A DNA stretch of 64,000 nucleotides from Enterobacter sp. BIGb0383 (GCF_003751845.1 NZ_RJKQ01000002.1:1116001-1180000); one strand, 5' to 3'; shown: positions 8,964-19,054, counted from the stretch's first letter. Made by a program: numbers and translations. Notes: generated from the sequence alone by a model not told the origin.

Positions 8964-9701
8964 ATGAAAAACGTCAGCGAGTTAATGAGCCGCCTGCAGA
9001 AGATGATGCCCGCCGGGGTTAAGCCTGCGTTTAAAACGGGTGAAGAGCTGCTGGCATGGCAAAAGGAGCAGGGCGAGATCCGCGCTGCCGCTCTGGCGCG
9101 GGAAAACCGGGCGATGAAAATGCAGCGGACGTTTAACCGCTCCGGTATTCGTCCGCTGCACCAGAACTGCTCCTTCGATAACTACCACGTTGAAAACGAA
9201 GGCCAGATGAATGCCCTGAGCAAAGCGCGCCAGTATGTGGATGCCTTTGACGGTAACATCGCCAGCTTTATCTTCTCCGGCCAGCCCGGCACCGGCAAAA
9301 ACCATCTCGCGGCGGCCATCTGCAATGCGCTGCTGCTGCGCGGCAAATCGGTGCTGATTATTACCGTGGCGGATATTATGTCGGCGATGAAAGATACTTT
9401 CAGCAACCGGGAAACCAGCGAAGAGCAGCTCCTCAACGATCTCAGCTCTGTGGATCTCCTGGTGATCGATGAGATCGGCGTACAGACAGAATCCCGCTAC
9501 GAGAAAGTGATCATCAACCAGATTGTCGATCGTCGCTCCTCGTCGAAACGCCCCACCGGCATGCTGACCAACCATAACGTGGCGGATATGACCAAACTGC
9601 TCGGTGAGCGGGTGATGGACCGGATGCGTCTCGGTAACAGCCTGTGGGTGAACTTCACCTGGGAAAGCTACCGTAGCCGGGTGACCGGGAAAGAGTATTG
9701 A
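8964..9701 (+). CDS. dnaC: Helicase loader DnaC
   Basis: 245 residues. The N-terminal DnaB-binding region is followed by an AAA+ ATPase: Walker A GQPGTGKN (106-113), Walker B LLVIDEIG, and the arginine-rich end DRMRLGNSLWVNF. DnaC-ATP opens the DnaB ring and loads it on SSB-coated or origin DNA. Ends VTGKEY as in E. coli. Translationally linked to dnaT. Confidence 0.97.
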   Translation: MKNVSELMSRLQKMMPAGVKPAFKTGEELLAWQKEQGEIRAAALARENRAMKMQRTFNRSGIRPLHQNCSFDNYHVENEGQMNALSKARQYVDAFDGNIASFIFSGQPGTGKNHLAAAICNALLLRGKSVLIITVADIMSAMKDTFSNRETSEEQLLNDLSSVDLLVIDEIGVQTESRYEKVIINQIVDRRSSSKRPTGMLTNHNVADMTKLLGERVMDRMRLGNSLWVNFTWESYRSRVTGKEY

Positions 9702-9760
9702 GATTCTTCTGAGGTCGGCCGGAGGTATACTGACGCTTTCCGGCCCACGAGATCAGATGT

Positions 9761-10255
9761 ATGAAACCAGTCAAAACGCTCCTGTGCTGCGCGATTGTCG
9801 CAGGCACGCTGCTGTCATCCACCGCCTTTGCTGCCTCCTGGCAGGAGTCGCTCTCCAGCGCCGCCAGCCAGCTCAGCAATGACAGCGCATCCTCAACCGG
9901 CCAGGGCGGCCTGTCGCTCTCTTCCCTCACCGGCCTGCTGAACGGCGGTGGTAAAGCCCTGAGCGCCGATAATATGAACAATGCCGCCGGGATCATGCAG
10001 TACTGTGCGAAGCAGAAACTGGCCTCCGTCACCAGCACGGAGAACATCAAAAACCAGGTACTGGATAAGCTGGGCCTCGGTGCACAGGAGCAGAAACAGG
10101 ATACGAATTACCTGGATGGCCTGCAGGGCCTGCTGAACAGCCAGAACGGCGAACAGCTGAACCTCAGCCAGCTTGGCAGCAGCCCGCTGGCTGAGAAGGT
10201 CAAAACGAAAGCCTGCGATCTGGTCCTCAAACAGGGCGTTAAGTTCCTCTCCTGA
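9761..10255 (+). CDS. yjjA: Exported protein YjjA (DUF2501)
   Basis: 164 residues with a clear signal peptide (hydrophobic 6-20, cleavage after AFA-A near residue 25), so probably periplasmic. The mature part is rich in Ser, Leu, Asn and Gly with two cysteines (YCAKQKL and KACDLVL) that could form a disulfide. It matches the DUF2501 family/YjjA and holds the same place after dnaC as in E. coli. Molecular function unknown. Confidence 0.92.
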   Translation: MKPVKTLLCCAIVAGTLLSSTAFAASWQESLSSAASQLSNDSASSTGQGGLSLSSLTGLLNGGGKALSADNMNNAAGIMQYCAKQKLASVTSTENIKNQVLDKLGLGAQEQKQDTNYLDGLQGLLNSQNGEQLNLSQLGSSPLAEKVKTKACDLVLKQGVKFLS

Positions 10256-10271
10256 TCAATACCCCGCATTT

Positions 10272-10296
10272 CGCCTGCTTCTGACGGAAGCAGGCG
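10272..10296 (+). terminator. Hairpin after yjjA
   Basis: Perfect 10-bp stem CGCCTGCTTC / GAAGCAGGCG with loop TGACG, 16 bp beyond the yjjA stop. No long T-run follows. Confidence 0.65.
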
Positions 10297-10466
10297 CATA
10301 ATTCTCTCTCGACAATCGACTGCGATCGCCGTCAAATTACGCCATTTCTAAACCAATTCTGAACAACAAGGCAATTTAATGACACTAAAATTGCAGCTGC
10401 GTGACATCACATTTACATTGTGATACCTGAAGCCGGGGCGTGGCCTGGCATGACTGAGGAACATCT

Positions 10467-12758
10467 GTGTCGGAGCTGCTGTCCATTGCCCTGTTTCTGG
10501 CTTCCGTGGTGATTTACGCCTGGAAAGCCGGACGTAATACCTGGTGGTTTGCCGCAACCCTTACGGTGCTTGGCCTGTTTGTGGTGCTGAATATCACCCT
10601 GTACGCCAGTAACTATTTTACCGGCGACGGTATCAATGACGCGGTCCTCTACACCCTGACCAACAGCCTGACCGGCGCAGGCTTCGGTAAATACCTTCTG
10701 CCCGGCGTCGGACTGGTACTGGCGCTGGTGGCGGTCTTTGCCGCGCTCGGCTGGATCCTCCGCCGTCGCCGCCATCATCCGCACCATCTGGGCTACAGCC
10801 TGGTGGCGCTGGTTCTCGCCCTGGCGTCGGTGGACGCCAGCCCGGCGTTTACCCAGATTACGGACCTGGTTAAATCCCAGACCCGCGAAGGCGATCCCGA
10901 CTTTGCCGCGTTTTATCAGGAGCCGTCGAAAGCCATCCCCAATCCAAAGCTCAACCTGGTTTATATCTACGGTGAAAGCCTGGAGCGAACGTATTTCGAC
11001 AACGACGCCTTTCCCGACCTGGCCCCGGAGCTCAGCACATTAAAAAATGAAGGGCTGGACTTCAGCCATACCGCCCAGCTGCCCGGCACGGATTATACGA
11101 TTGCCGGGATGGTCGCCTCCCAGTGCGGCATTCCGCTATTCGCCCCTTTTGAAGGCAACGCTTCGGCCTCGGTATCCAGCTTCTTCCCGCAGAATATCTG
11201 CCTCGGCGATATCCTGAAAAACTCCGGCTACGCCAACTACTTCGTCCAGGGCGCCAACCTGCGCTTTGCCGGAAAAGACGTCTTTTTGCAGTCCCACGGC
11301 TTTGATCATTTGTACGGCGCGGAAGAGTTAAAAAGCACGGTCGCGGACCCGACCTACCGCAACGACTGGGGTTTTTATGACGACACGGTGCTGGACGCCG
11401 CCTGGCAAAAATTTGAAGAACTCTCCCGCGCCGGAGAGCGCTTCTCCCTGTTTACGCTGACGGTGGATACCCATCACCCGGACGGCTTTATCTCCCGTAC
11501 CTGCAACCGCAAAGAGTATAAATTTGACGGCAAGGCCAATCAGTCCTTTAGCGCCGTCGGCTGTAGCCAGGAGCATATCGCCGCGTTTATCAATAAAATC
11601 AAAGCCTCGCCCTGGTTTAAAGATACGGTGATCGTGGTGTCGTCGGATCATCTGGCGATGAACAATACGGCGTGGAAATACCTCAATCAACAGGATCGCA
11701 GCAACCTGTTCTTTGTGATCCGCGGCGACCAGCCGCAGCAGGATACGCTGGCGGTGAAGCGCAACACCATGGATAACGGCGCCACGGTGCTGGATATCCT
11801 CGGTGGGGATAACTTTATCGGCCTGGGCCGCAGCAGCATTTCGGGGCAGTCGCTGTCCGAAGTGTTCCTCAATATGAAAGAGAAGACCCTGGCGTGGAAA
11901 CCGGACATTATCCGCCTGTGGAACTTCCCGAAAGAGATGAAAGAATTCGCCGTCGATCGGGAAAAGAACATGCTGGCCTTCTCCGGTAGCCAGTTCCGCC
12001 TGCCGCTGCTGTTACGGGTGTCGGATAAACGCGTCGAGCCGCTGCCGGAAAGTGAATACTCCGCGCCGCTGCGTTTCCAGCTGGCGGATTTTGCCCCACG
12101 CGATAACTTTGTCTGGGTCGATCGCTGCTACAAAATGGCGCAGCTATGGTCACCTGAACTGGCGCTCTCCACCGACTGGTGCGTCTCCCAGGGCCAGCTC
12201 GGCGGCGAGCAGAAGGTACAGCACGTCGACAGCGCACACTGGAAAGGCAAAACCGCCTTTAAAGACACGGTGATCGACTCAGCCCGCTTCCAGCGTAACG
12301 TCGAGATGCTGAAGGTCGGCGACAACGATGTGCGCTATCAGGCCGACAGCTTTGTCTTTAACGTGGCCGGTGCGCCGGAAGAGGTGAAACAGTTCAGCGG
12401 TATCTCGCGGCCAGAAAGCTGGGGACGCTGGTCTAACGCCCAGCTTGGCGAAGCGGTGAAGATTGAGTATCGCGATCCGCTCCCGGAAAAATTCGACCTG
12501 GTCATCACCGCCAAAGCCTTTGGCCAGAACGCCGGTAAGCCGATCCCGGTCCGCGTCGGCGGCCAGGAGCAGCCCCTGACGCTCGGACATGAGGTCACCA
12601 CCACCACCCTGCATTTCGATAACCCGTCGCGCAGCAATACACTCGAGATCGTTCCGCCCGCTCCGCAGGCAACCAACGAGGGCAATATCCTCGGCCACGC
12701 GCCGCGCAAACTGGGTGTAGGAATGGTCGAAATCAAGATTGTCGCTGCAGAAGGCTAA
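10467..12758 (+). CDS. opgB: Phosphoglycerol transferase I (MdoB/OpgB)
   Basis: 763 residues, same length as E. coli OpgB, starting with GTG ([13 protein letters not shown]). Four N-terminal membrane segments (about 1-110) anchor a periplasmic alkaline-phosphatase-superfamily domain. Recognisable motifs are [11 protein letters not shown] with the likely catalytic Thr, [16 protein letters not shown], and the metal-site SSDHLAMNN. It moves phosphoglycerol from phosphatidylglycerol to membrane-derived oligosaccharides (osmoregulated periplasmic glucans). GAGGAACATCT precedes the GTG. Follows yjjA as in E. coli. Confidence 0.96.
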   Translation: MSELLSIALFLASVVIYAWKAGRNTWWFAATLTVLGLFVVLNITLYASNYFTGDGINDAVLYTLTNSLTGAGFGKYLLPGVGLVLALVAVFAALGWILRRRRHHPHHLGYSLVALVLALASVDASPAFTQITDLVKSQTREGDPDFAAFYQEPSKAIPNPKLNLVYIYGESLERTYFDNDAFPDLAPELSTLKNEGLDFSHTAQLPGTDYTIAGMVASQCGIPLFAPFEGNASASVSSFFPQNICLGDILKNSGYANYFVQGANLRFAGKDVFLQSHGFDHLYGAEELKSTVADPTYRNDWGFYDDTVLDAAWQKFEELSRAGERFSLFTLTVDTHHPDGFISRTCNRKEYKFDGKANQSFSAVGCSQEHIAAFINKIKASPWFKDTVIVVSSDHLAMNNTAWKYLNQQDRSNLFFVIRGDQPQQDTLAVKRNTMDNGATVLDILGGDNFIGLGRSSISGQSLSEVFLNMKEKTLAWKPDIIRLWNFPKEMKEFAVDREKNMLAFSGSQFRLPLLLRVSDKRVEPLPESEYSAPLRFQLADFAPRDNFVWVDRCYKMAQLWSPELALSTDWCVSQGQLGGEQKVQHVDSAHWKGKTAFKDTVIDSARFQRNVEMLKVGDNDVRYQADSFVFNVAGAPEEVKQFSGISRPESWGRWSNAQLGEAVKIEYRDPLPEKFDLVITAKAFGQNAGKPIPVRVGGQEQPLTLGHEVTTTTLHFDNPSRSNTLEIVPPAPQATNEGNILGHAPRKLGVGMVEIKIVAAEG

Positions 12759-12770
12759 TAAAAGCCTGTC

Positions 12771-12790
12771 GCCCGGCGGCCGAGCCGGGC
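12771..12790 (+). terminator. Hairpin after opgB
   Basis: GCCCGGC / GCCGGGC stem with loop GGCCGA, 12 bp after the opgB stop. No T-run. Confidence 0.6.
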
Positions 12791-12929
12791 GCAATTCAGA
12801 AATATAAATCTATATGCTCGCTATATACCAGATTTTTATCTCATATATTTACAAATTGTATTTATAAATATCCGCTTGTCGCATCCAGTCCTACACTGCC
12901 CCCTCCCATACTGGTGGAAAGAAACGCAG

Positions 12930-13478
12930 ATGATGCCGACAACATTACCCTCGCCGTATCAGATCCTGATCCTCAGCGACAATTACTATCTCAACCTTGG
13001 ACTTCGGCACCTGATAGGCGAACACATGACGCCTCGCCCGGATATTGCCTGGATCAAAACCCCCGGGGCCGAAAGCCTTTTACGCCTGCGCAAACAGGTG
13101 CTGGAACCCAACCCGCAGACAAAATGGATCGCCTTTGCGGAGCGCCAGCAGATAGAGAGTTTTCGCCTCTTTCTGCCCCATAAATGCGTCTGCCTTGTCC
13201 CCTCCGATCTGCCGTTAAAACAGCTTATACAGCGGTTAAAAGTCCCGGACTTCAGCCATATTGCTCCCCGGGGAACGCCGCTAACCCCCGCCGAGATGCG
13301 CGTCTGTTCACTGTTTATCAAAGGCTTCACCGTCGGGGGGATCGCCAGAATACTGAGAAAATCACCCAAAACGATTCACACCCACAAACGCAACGCAATG
13401 GACAAGTTTCACAGCCATACGCTGGTGGATTTCCACCGTAAAATCAGCCTGATGCCGCTGGAAACGTTTCAACCCTAG
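12930..13478 (+). CDS. LuxR-type DNA-binding regulator (YjjQ/BglJ-like)
   Basis: 182 residues from ATG 12930 (MMPTTLPSPYQILILSDNYY), preceded by GGAAAGAAACGCAG. The N-terminal part looks like a degenerate receiver or RcsA/BglJ-type domain without a clear phospho-acceptor aspartate. The C-terminus is a LuxR/FixJ helix-turn-helix (LTPAEMRVCSLFIKGFTVGG, then KSPKTIHTHKRNAMDKF). E. coli carries yjjQ-bglJ in this general neighbourhood, but I cannot say it is either one. AT-rich DNA upstream (12800-12880). Targets unknown; the two following genes are candidates. Confidence 0.8.
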   Translation: MMPTTLPSPYQILILSDNYYLNLGLRHLIGEHMTPRPDIAWIKTPGAESLLRLRKQVLEPNPQTKWIAFAERQQIESFRLFLPHKCVCLVPSDLPLKQLIQRLKVPDFSHIAPRGTPLTPAEMRVCSLFIKGFTVGGIARILRKSPKTIHTHKRNAMDKFHSHTLVDFHRKISLMPLETFQP

Positions 13479-13526
13479 CATCGTCATCGTGCGATTATTA
13501 ACCTGAGCATTAGCCAATCTGGATCA

Positions 13527-13541
13527 ATGTTATCGGTAACA
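13527..13541. promoter_or_regulatory. GntR/IdnR-like palindrome
   Basis: ATGTTATCGGTAACA; its reverse strand TGTTACCGATAACAT matches the gluconate-repressor (GntR/IdnR) operator consensus as I remember it. It lies 69 bp before the CadC-like gene. No gluconate gene is nearby, so its meaning is uncertain. Confidence 0.4.
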
Positions 13542-13609
13542 AATAAAACTAAAATACGGTTTTAGCCTTCAGGATGCGCCTTTCCTCTGCGAAACCACTG
13601 CGATCAGCC

Positions 13610-14326
13610 ATGAAATACCAACTTGCCGATACGCTCATCTATAACGATGACGATGCCACGCTCACGCTCATGGACAGCGCTGAAAGCCAGCGGCTAACCG
13701 ACACGGCGAACACCATCTTTAGCCTGCTGGTGAAGCACGCAGGTATGGTGGTTGAACGTGATACCTTCCTGAGTGAGGTCTGGGATCGGCGCGGGCTGCA
13801 GGGGTCGAATAACTCTCTGAACCAGTACATCAGCATTCTGCGCAAAATGCTGGCGGCCATGGTGCCGGAAACCTCATTTATCGTTACCGTGCCTAAAACC
13901 GGTTTTATGCTGAGTGCGGACCTGCGCGTTGTCCGCCTGACCCTGGCTGCCCCCGTAGCCCATGCACGTCGCGATCCCCACTGGCTGGCCCTGCTCGGCA
14001 CCTTAATCACGCTGGTCGTCTGCGCCTCGCTGCTGGCCTGGAAGCAGCATAAAAATCAAAGCGATGTCTTTCTGCTTTCCCATATTGGCCGCTGCCCGGT
14101 CTACACCTTTGCGCCGCTGGCGGACGTTTTCCACGACCGGGCAATTGTCCTGGCGCAGGCCATACAGCGGGAGGGAACCTTCACCTGCAGCGGCGATGGG
14201 GTCTTCTACCTGCATATTCAGGATGCTCTGTTTTACGGCGACAGTGGCCGTCTGGTGTTGTCCCAGTGCGCCCACTCCCGGGGCCGGGCCAGCGCCTGCC
14301 GCACGCTCTATTACTACAGGTGGTGA
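13610..14326 (+). CDS. CadC/ToxR-like membrane-anchored regulator
   Basis: 238 residues from ATG 13610 (MKYQLADTLIYNDD). The N-terminal 100 residues form an OmpR/PhoB-type winged helix (LVKHAGMVVERDTFLSEVWD, SLNQYISILRKML, VPKTGFML). One membrane helix follows (WLALLGTLITLVVCASLLAW), then a roughly 90-residue periplasmic domain with four cysteines, two of which could pair. This is the one-component CadC/ToxR/MarT design: outside sensing, inside DNA binding. The next gene, FidL-like, starts 5 bp later. An upstream in-frame ATG at 13574 would add 12 residues. Confidence 0.85.
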   Translation: MKYQLADTLIYNDDDATLTLMDSAESQRLTDTANTIFSLLVKHAGMVVERDTFLSEVWDRRGLQGSNNSLNQYISILRKMLAAMVPETSFIVTVPKTGFMLSADLRVVRLTLAAPVAHARRDPHWLALLGTLITLVVCASLLAWKQHKNQSDVFLLSHIGRCPVYTFAPLADVFHDRAIVLAQAIQREGTFTCSGDGVFYLHIQDALFYGDSGRLVLSQCAHSRGRASACRTLYYYRW

Positions 14327-14331
14327 GCACA

Positions 14332-14805
14332 ATGACGAAAACCTCCCTGCTGATCGTCCTGCTGCTCAATCTGGGGATTATCCTGACGGCGGTGCTCTGG
14401 CATCAGCAGCAGGAGCAGCTCTCCCTTAACTGCCATGGCTATCTGAGCTTCAATGACAGCAACCAGCACAGCCAGTTTCGCTTTGAAGGCCTGGTGGTCA
14501 TGCAGTTCAGCCCCGACGGCAGCGGCAGCGTTAATCTGAACGGCAATATTGCCGCCGCCGGAGAAGTCTGGCCCGTTTCACGACAGGAAAGCTTCAGCTG
14601 GCGCCACACGCAGGAACGTTTTTACGATATCGCCATCGTCAGCATCGAGCGTTTCGGCCACGATAAAGTGCCCGACGGCGTGCTGGAGAAATACGTTGCT
14701 GGGCTAATGCCAGGACAAAAGCGACAGCTAAAAATTGAGAAAACGGCGGATAATGCACTGATCCTCAGTAATTTCTATTCGCCGCTGCTGGTCTGCGCGA
14801 TCTGA
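14332..14805 (+). CDS. FidL-like inner-membrane protein
   Basis: 157 residues from ATG 14332, preceded by GGTGGTGAGC. One N-terminal membrane anchor (LLIVLLLNLGIILTAVLW), then a periplasmic beta-rich domain of the FidL-like family. In Salmonella SPI-3, fidL sits next to marT, a ToxR-like regulator; the present CadC-like/FidL-like pair repeats that arrangement (recalled). In ToxR-type systems such a partner usually modulates the regulator's periplasmic domain (inference). The long frame from 14266 overlaps the upstream gene and is rejected. Confidence 0.8.
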   Translation: MTKTSLLIVLLLNLGIILTAVLWHQQQEQLSLNCHGYLSFNDSNQHSQFRFEGLVVMQFSPDGSGSVNLNGNIAAAGEVWPVSRQESFSWRHTQERFYDIAIVSIERFGHDKVPDGVLEKYVAGLMPGQKRQLKIEKTADNALILSNFYSPLLVCAI

Positions 14806-14829
14806 TACTGGGGAAGTGGCAGGAGGGGT

Positions 14830-14853
14830 CACCCCCGGCCAAAGCCGGGGGTG
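14830..14853. terminator. Hairpin between fidL-like gene and tsr
   Basis: Perfect 10-bp stem CACCCCCGGC / GCCGGGGGTG with loop CAAA between two convergent genes. It can serve both directions; T-tracts are lacking. Confidence 0.65.
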
Positions 14854-14859
14854 AGGACA

Positions 14860-16533
14860 TCAGAAGGTTTCCCAGTTACTGTCGCTCGCTTCTGCCGTCG
14901 CAGGCTTGCGGCTGACTGCCGGGGCCGGGGCGGCTTTGACATTGCTGGTATAGCTGCGGGATTTTGCACCCTGCTCATGCATCACGCGGAACACGGAAAC
15001 CGCCTGGGTCAGGCGGCTCGCCTGCTCTTCCAGCGCCGCTGCTGCTGCTGCGGACTCTTCCACCAGGGAGGCGTTCTGCTGGGTCACACGGTCCATCTCA
15101 GAAACAGCCAGACCGACCTGGTCGATACCACGGCTCTGCTCATCGGACGCAGAGGCGATTTCGCCCATAATGTCGGTCACGCGGGTCACCGCGCTGACGA
15201 TTTCATCCATGGTTTCACCGGCGCTTTCCACCAGGGTAGAACCGACATCAACCCGGCTGACGGAATCTTCGATCAGGCCTTTGATTTCGCGAGCTGCCTG
15301 GGCACTACGCTGGGCCAGGTTACGGACTTCCCCTGCCACCACGGCAAAGCCACGACCCTGCTCACCGGCACGTGCGGCTTCGACCGCGGCGTTCAGCGCC
15401 AGAATATTGGTCTGGAAGGCAATACCGTCGATCACGCTGATAATATCGGCAATTTTCTGCGAACTACCGGCGATATCACGCATGGTCTGCACCACGTTAT
15501 CCACCACTTTACCGCCTTTCTGCGCGGTTTCAGAGGCGCTCAGAGCCAGATTGCTGGCCTGACGGGCGTTCTCGGCGTTCTGTTTCACGGTCGCGGTCAG
15601 CTCTTCCATGCTGGCAGCGGTCTCTTCCAGAGAAGCAGCCTGCTGCTCGGTACGGGAAGAAAGGTCGTTATTACCGGAAGAGATTTCGCTGGCGCCGCTG
15701 TAAATCGCGTTAGCACCGTTACGCACGTCGCTGACGGTACGCACCAGTTCACCCTGCATATGACGCAGGCTGTCGGCCAGCTGGCCCATTTCGTTAGTGC
15801 CTTCAACATCGATACGCTTCACCAGATCGCCACCGGCGATATGACGGATGCTGTCGATCAGACGCAGCATCGGAGCAATCAACGCTTTCTTAATGCCCAG
15901 CCAGGCAATAATAATCACCGCCAGTACGGCCAGCAGAACGCTAATCAGCACCCAGATCGCCTGAGCGTAGGAGTCGTTGTTATTCTCAACGGCCACTTCG
16001 TACAGATGGTCGTTCTGGACCAGATAGTCGTTGTACTGCTTCTCAAAACCGTCCTGATAGCTCTGGGTCGGCTGGTCGAAGAACTCATTGATTTTACCGG
16101 CACCCAGCAGCTGAATCAGCTCGGCCAGCGCACCGTGGTAGATATCGTAGTTACGTTTAATTTCCTGTGCGGCAGTCTGGCTCTGACGTGGATCGATCGG
16201 CAACGCCTGATAATCAGCCCAGTTCTTTTCCGCCGTTTTCAGGGTGGTGGTGGCGATCTGCATCAGATCCTGCACCGTTGCGCCGCTGCCAATATTGCTC
16301 TGATCCATCATATAACGGATACCGGCGCGGTTGAGGGTGTTACGGGTTTGCAGCAGGGCAACCCAGCTGGCGTTCAGCGTCGACTGCTGCTGACGGATAG
16401 TCTGAAGAACGGTGAAGTTTTCTTTGTCGTGTTTCAGCGCGTTAAAGAACAAACCGCCGGACGTGAGCTGTAAAAGACCAAAAATTCCCAGAACCAGCAG
16501 CAAGCTGGTTACAATTTTCATACGGTTTAACAT
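14860..16533 (-). CDS. tsr: Serine chemoreceptor Tsr (methyl-accepting protein)
   Basis: 557 residues. Membrane helix 1 (about 8-30), a periplasmic four-helix ligand domain with the serine-binding region ([16 protein letters not shown]), membrane helix 2 (about 190-212), HAMP, then the signalling coiled coil with the invariant hairpin tip ([20 protein letters not shown]). The C-terminus ends in NWETF, the tether for CheR/CheB methylation enzymes. It senses serine and other attractants and controls CheA. It closely tracks E. coli Tsr over its length; the C-terminal linker is slightly longer and Ala/Pro-rich. A sigma-28 promoter lies upstream. Confidence 0.95.
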   Translation of the reverse strand: MLNRMKIVTSLLLVLGIFGLLQLTSGGLFFNALKHDKENFTVLQTIRQQQSTLNASWVALLQTRNTLNRAGIRYMMDQSNIGSGATVQDLMQIATTTLKTAEKNWADYQALPIDPRQSQTAAQEIKRNYDIYHGALAELIQLLGAGKINEFFDQPTQSYQDGFEKQYNDYLVQNDHLYEVAVENNNDSYAQAIWVLISVLLAVLAVIIIAWLGIKKALIAPMLRLIDSIRHIAGGDLVKRIDVEGTNEMGQLADSLRHMQGELVRTVSDVRNGANAIYSGASEISSGNNDLSSRTEQQAASLEETAASMEELTATVKQNAENARQASNLALSASETAQKGGKVVDNVVQTMRDIAGSSQKIADIISVIDGIAFQTNILALNAAVEAARAGEQGRGFAVVAGEVRNLAQRSAQAAREIKGLIEDSVSRVDVGSTLVESAGETMDEIVSAVTRVTDIMGEIASASDEQSRGIDQVGLAVSEMDRVTQQNASLVEESAAAAAALEEQASRLTQAVSVFRVMHEQGAKSRSYTSNVKAAPAPAVSRKPATAEASDSNWETF

Positions 16534-16564
16534 TTTTTCTCTTTCCTATAGGCAGATAACAGAG

Positions 16565-16591
16565 TTTTCGGCCAAAACCAGGAAAACTTTA
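16565..16591 (-). promoter_or_regulatory. Sigma-28 (FliA) promoter of tsr
   Basis: On the minus strand TAAAGTTT (16591-16584), 11 bp, then GCCGAAAA (16572-16565). This fits the flagellar class 3 consensus TAAAGTTT-N11-GCCGATAA with one mismatch, about 30 bp before the tsr start. Confidence 0.85.
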
Positions 16592-16713
16592 TGGTAAATC
16601 ATGCTACAGGGATATTTAATCTTACGACTTTTACTCCACCTGTTTACCCGCCGTTGAGGGGATTTTAATAGTGATCTCAATCACATAATTATCCCCTGAG
16701 GTCGGTAAGGACA

Positions 16714-16741
16714 ACCGCTTAGCCAGCGGGCAAACCGCTTA
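16714..16741 (+). promoter_or_regulatory. Tandem BtsR (YehT) binding sites upstream of btsT
   Basis: Two identical octamers ACCGCTTA at 16714-16721 and 16734-16741, repeated with a 20-bp period. BtsR is known to bind paired ACC(G/A)CT(C/T)A octamers at the E. coli btsT promoter. Both are on the plus strand, 146-173 bp before the btsT start. Confidence 0.8.
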
Positions 16742-16886
16742 CCCCTCGTATTCGACCACTCACGTAACTCTCCCCCTTGCCAGCATGCGCATCTGGCATG
16801 ATCGTCGGCAGCATTTTATTCAATTAACTCCTCACATACCCACGCGGCTTCGGCTGCTTATATTTGCTTATAAAGCCAGGTTTACT

Positions 16887-19040
16887 ATGGATATTAAAAA
16901 GCTATTCAAGCACATACCCTGGATGATCATTGGGATCATCGGGGCTTTCTGCCTCTCGGTTGTCGCGCTACGTCGCGGCGAACACGTTAGCGCCCTGTGG
17001 ATCGTCGTCGCGTCGGTGTCGGTCTATCTGGTTGCCTATCGCTACTACAGCCTCTACATCGCCCAGAAGGTGATGAAGCTCGACCCGACCCGTGCCACCC
17101 CAGCGGTGATCAATAACGACGGGCTTAACTACGTTCCGACCAACCGTAACGTTCTGTTCGGTCACCACTTTGCCGCTATCGCCGGTGCCGGTCCGTTGGT
17201 CGGTCCGGTTCTCGCCGCGCAGATGGGTTACCTGCCGGGTACTCTGTGGCTGCTGGCGGGCGTGGTACTGGCCGGTGCGGTACAGGACTTTATGGTGCTG
17301 TTTATCTCCTCCCGCCGTAACGGCGCCTCTCTCGGTGAAATGATTAAGGAAGAGATGGGTCGCGTACCGGGTACCATTGCCCTGTTCGGCTGCTTCCTGA
17401 TTATGATCATCATCCTTGCGGTACTCGCGCTGATCGTCGTTAAGGCGCTGGCGGAAAGTCCGTGGGGTGTGTTCACCGTCTGCTCCACCGTGCCGATTGC
17501 GCTGTTTATGGGTATCTATATGCGCTATATCCGCCCGGGCCGCGTGGGTGAGATCTCGGTTATCGGTATTGTGCTGCTGGTGGCGTCCATCTGGTTCGGC
17601 GGCGTAATCGCCCATGACCCGTACTGGGGCCCGGCGCTGACCTTTAAAGACACCACCATCACCTTTGCGCTGATTGGCTACGCCTTTGTCTCTGCCCTGC
17701 TGCCGGTATGGCTGATTCTGGCACCGCGCGACTATCTGGCAACCTTCCTGAAAATCGGCGTTATCGTCGGTCTGGCGCTGGGTATTGTGATCCTCAACCC
17801 GGAACTGAAAATGCCTGCGGTCACGCAGTACATTGACGGCACCGGTCCGCTGTGGAAAGGGGCAATGTTCCCGTTCCTGTTTATCACCATCGCCTGTGGC
17901 GCCGTCTCCGGCTTCCACGCGCTGATCGCCTCCGGTACCACACCGAAACTGCTGGCCTGTGAAACCGATGCCCGCTTTATCGGCTACGGCGCAATGCTGA
18001 TGGAATCCTTCGTTGCGATTATGGCGCTGGTTGCGGCTTCGATTATCGAGCCAGGCCTCTACTTCGCCATGAACACCCCGCCGGCCGGCCTGGGCATCAC
18101 CATGCCTAACCTGCATGAAATGGGTGGCGAAAACGCGGCCGTGATTATGGCGCAGCTGAAAGACGTTAGTGCCCATGCGGCAGCGACCGTCAGCTCCTGG
18201 GGCTTTGTGATCTCGCCTGAGCAGATCCTGCAGACTGCGAAGGATATCGGCGAACCGTCCGTCCTGAACCGTGCCGGTGGCGCACCGACCCTGGCGGTTG
18301 GTATCGCTCACGTGTTCCATAAAGTCCTGCCGATGGCGGATATGGGCTTCTGGTACCACTTCGGTATTCTGTTCGAAGCGCTGTTTATCCTGACCGCACT
18401 GGACGCCGGTACCCGCGCAGGCCGCTTTATGCTGCAGGATCTGCTGGGCAACTTCGTTCCGTTCCTGAAGAAAACCGACTCTCTGGTTGCCGGTATCGTC
18501 GCGACCGCGGGCTGCGTAGGCCTGTGGGGCTACCTGCTGTATCAGGGCGTGGTTGATCCGCTGGGCGGCGTGAAGAGCCTGTGGCCACTGTTCGGTATCT
18601 CTAACCAGATGCTGGCTGCCGTGGCGCTGGTCCTGGGTACCGTTGTGCTGATTAAAATGCAGCGCACCAAATATATCTGGGTTACCGTGGTTCCGGCTCT
18701 GTGGCTGCTGCTCTGCACCACCTGGGCGCTGGGTCTGAAACTGTTCAGCACCAACCCGCAGCTGGAAGGCTTCTTCTATATGGCCAGCCAGTACAAAGAG
18801 AAGATTGCGACCGGCGGCAGCGAACTGACCGCACAGCAGATTGCCAACATGAACCATATCGTGGTGAACAACTACACCAACGCGGGCTTAAGCATTCTGT
18901 TCCTGATCGTGGTTTACAGCATTATCTTCTACGGGATCAAAACCTGGCTGAACGTGCGTAACAACACGACACGTTCCGATGCTGAAACACCGTATGTCCC
19001 GGTACCGGAAGGCGGCGTGAAGACCTCTTCACACCACTAA
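16887..19040 (+). CDS. btsT: Pyruvate/H+ symporter BtsT (CstA family)
   Basis: 717 residues from ATG 16887 (MDIKKLFKHIPWMIIG), one more than E. coli BtsT/YjiY. It is a CstA-family carbon-starvation transporter with about 17 membrane helices. Conserved stretches include HHFAAIAGAGPLVGPVLAAQ and DAGTRAGRFMLQDLLG. It imports pyruvate and is induced by the BtsS/BtsR two-component system; the tandem BtsR site upstream supports that here. A terminator hairpin separates it from yjiX. The frame extends upstream to 16785 but the added residues have no family support. Confidence 0.96.
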   Translation: MDIKKLFKHIPWMIIGIIGAFCLSVVALRRGEHVSALWIVVASVSVYLVAYRYYSLYIAQKVMKLDPTRATPAVINNDGLNYVPTNRNVLFGHHFAAIAGAGPLVGPVLAAQMGYLPGTLWLLAGVVLAGAVQDFMVLFISSRRNGASLGEMIKEEMGRVPGTIALFGCFLIMIIILAVLALIVVKALAESPWGVFTVCSTVPIALFMGIYMRYIRPGRVGEISVIGIVLLVASIWFGGVIAHDPYWGPALTFKDTTITFALIGYAFVSALLPVWLILAPRDYLATFLKIGVIVGLALGIVILNPELKMPAVTQYIDGTGPLWKGAMFPFLFITIACGAVSGFHALIASGTTPKLLACETDARFIGYGAMLMESFVAIMALVAASIIEPGLYFAMNTPPAGLGITMPNLHEMGGENAAVIMAQLKDVSAHAAATVSSWGFVISPEQILQTAKDIGEPSVLNRAGGAPTLAVGIAHVFHKVLPMADMGFWYHFGILFEALFILTALDAGTRAGRFMLQDLLGNFVPFLKKTDSLVAGIVATAGCVGLWGYLLYQGVVDPLGGVKSLWPLFGISNQMLAAVALVLGTVVLIKMQRTKYIWVTVVPALWLLLCTTWALGLKLFSTNPQLEGFFYMASQYKEKIATGGSELTAQQIANMNHIVVNNYTNAGLSILFLIVVYSIIFYGIKTWLNVRNNTTRSDAETPYVPVPEGGVKTSSHH

Positions 19041-19054
19041 TCTGGTCCCATCAG

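Noticed and set aside
14851-16473. 540-codon open frame opposite tsr
   Set aside because: It mirrors tsr codon by codon; the residue make-up (many His, Gln, Arg, Gly) is that of a shadow frame, and tsr is certain.
16968-18857. 629-codon open frame opposite btsT
   Set aside because: Antisense shadow of a highly conserved transporter; no ribosome site and no family resemblance.
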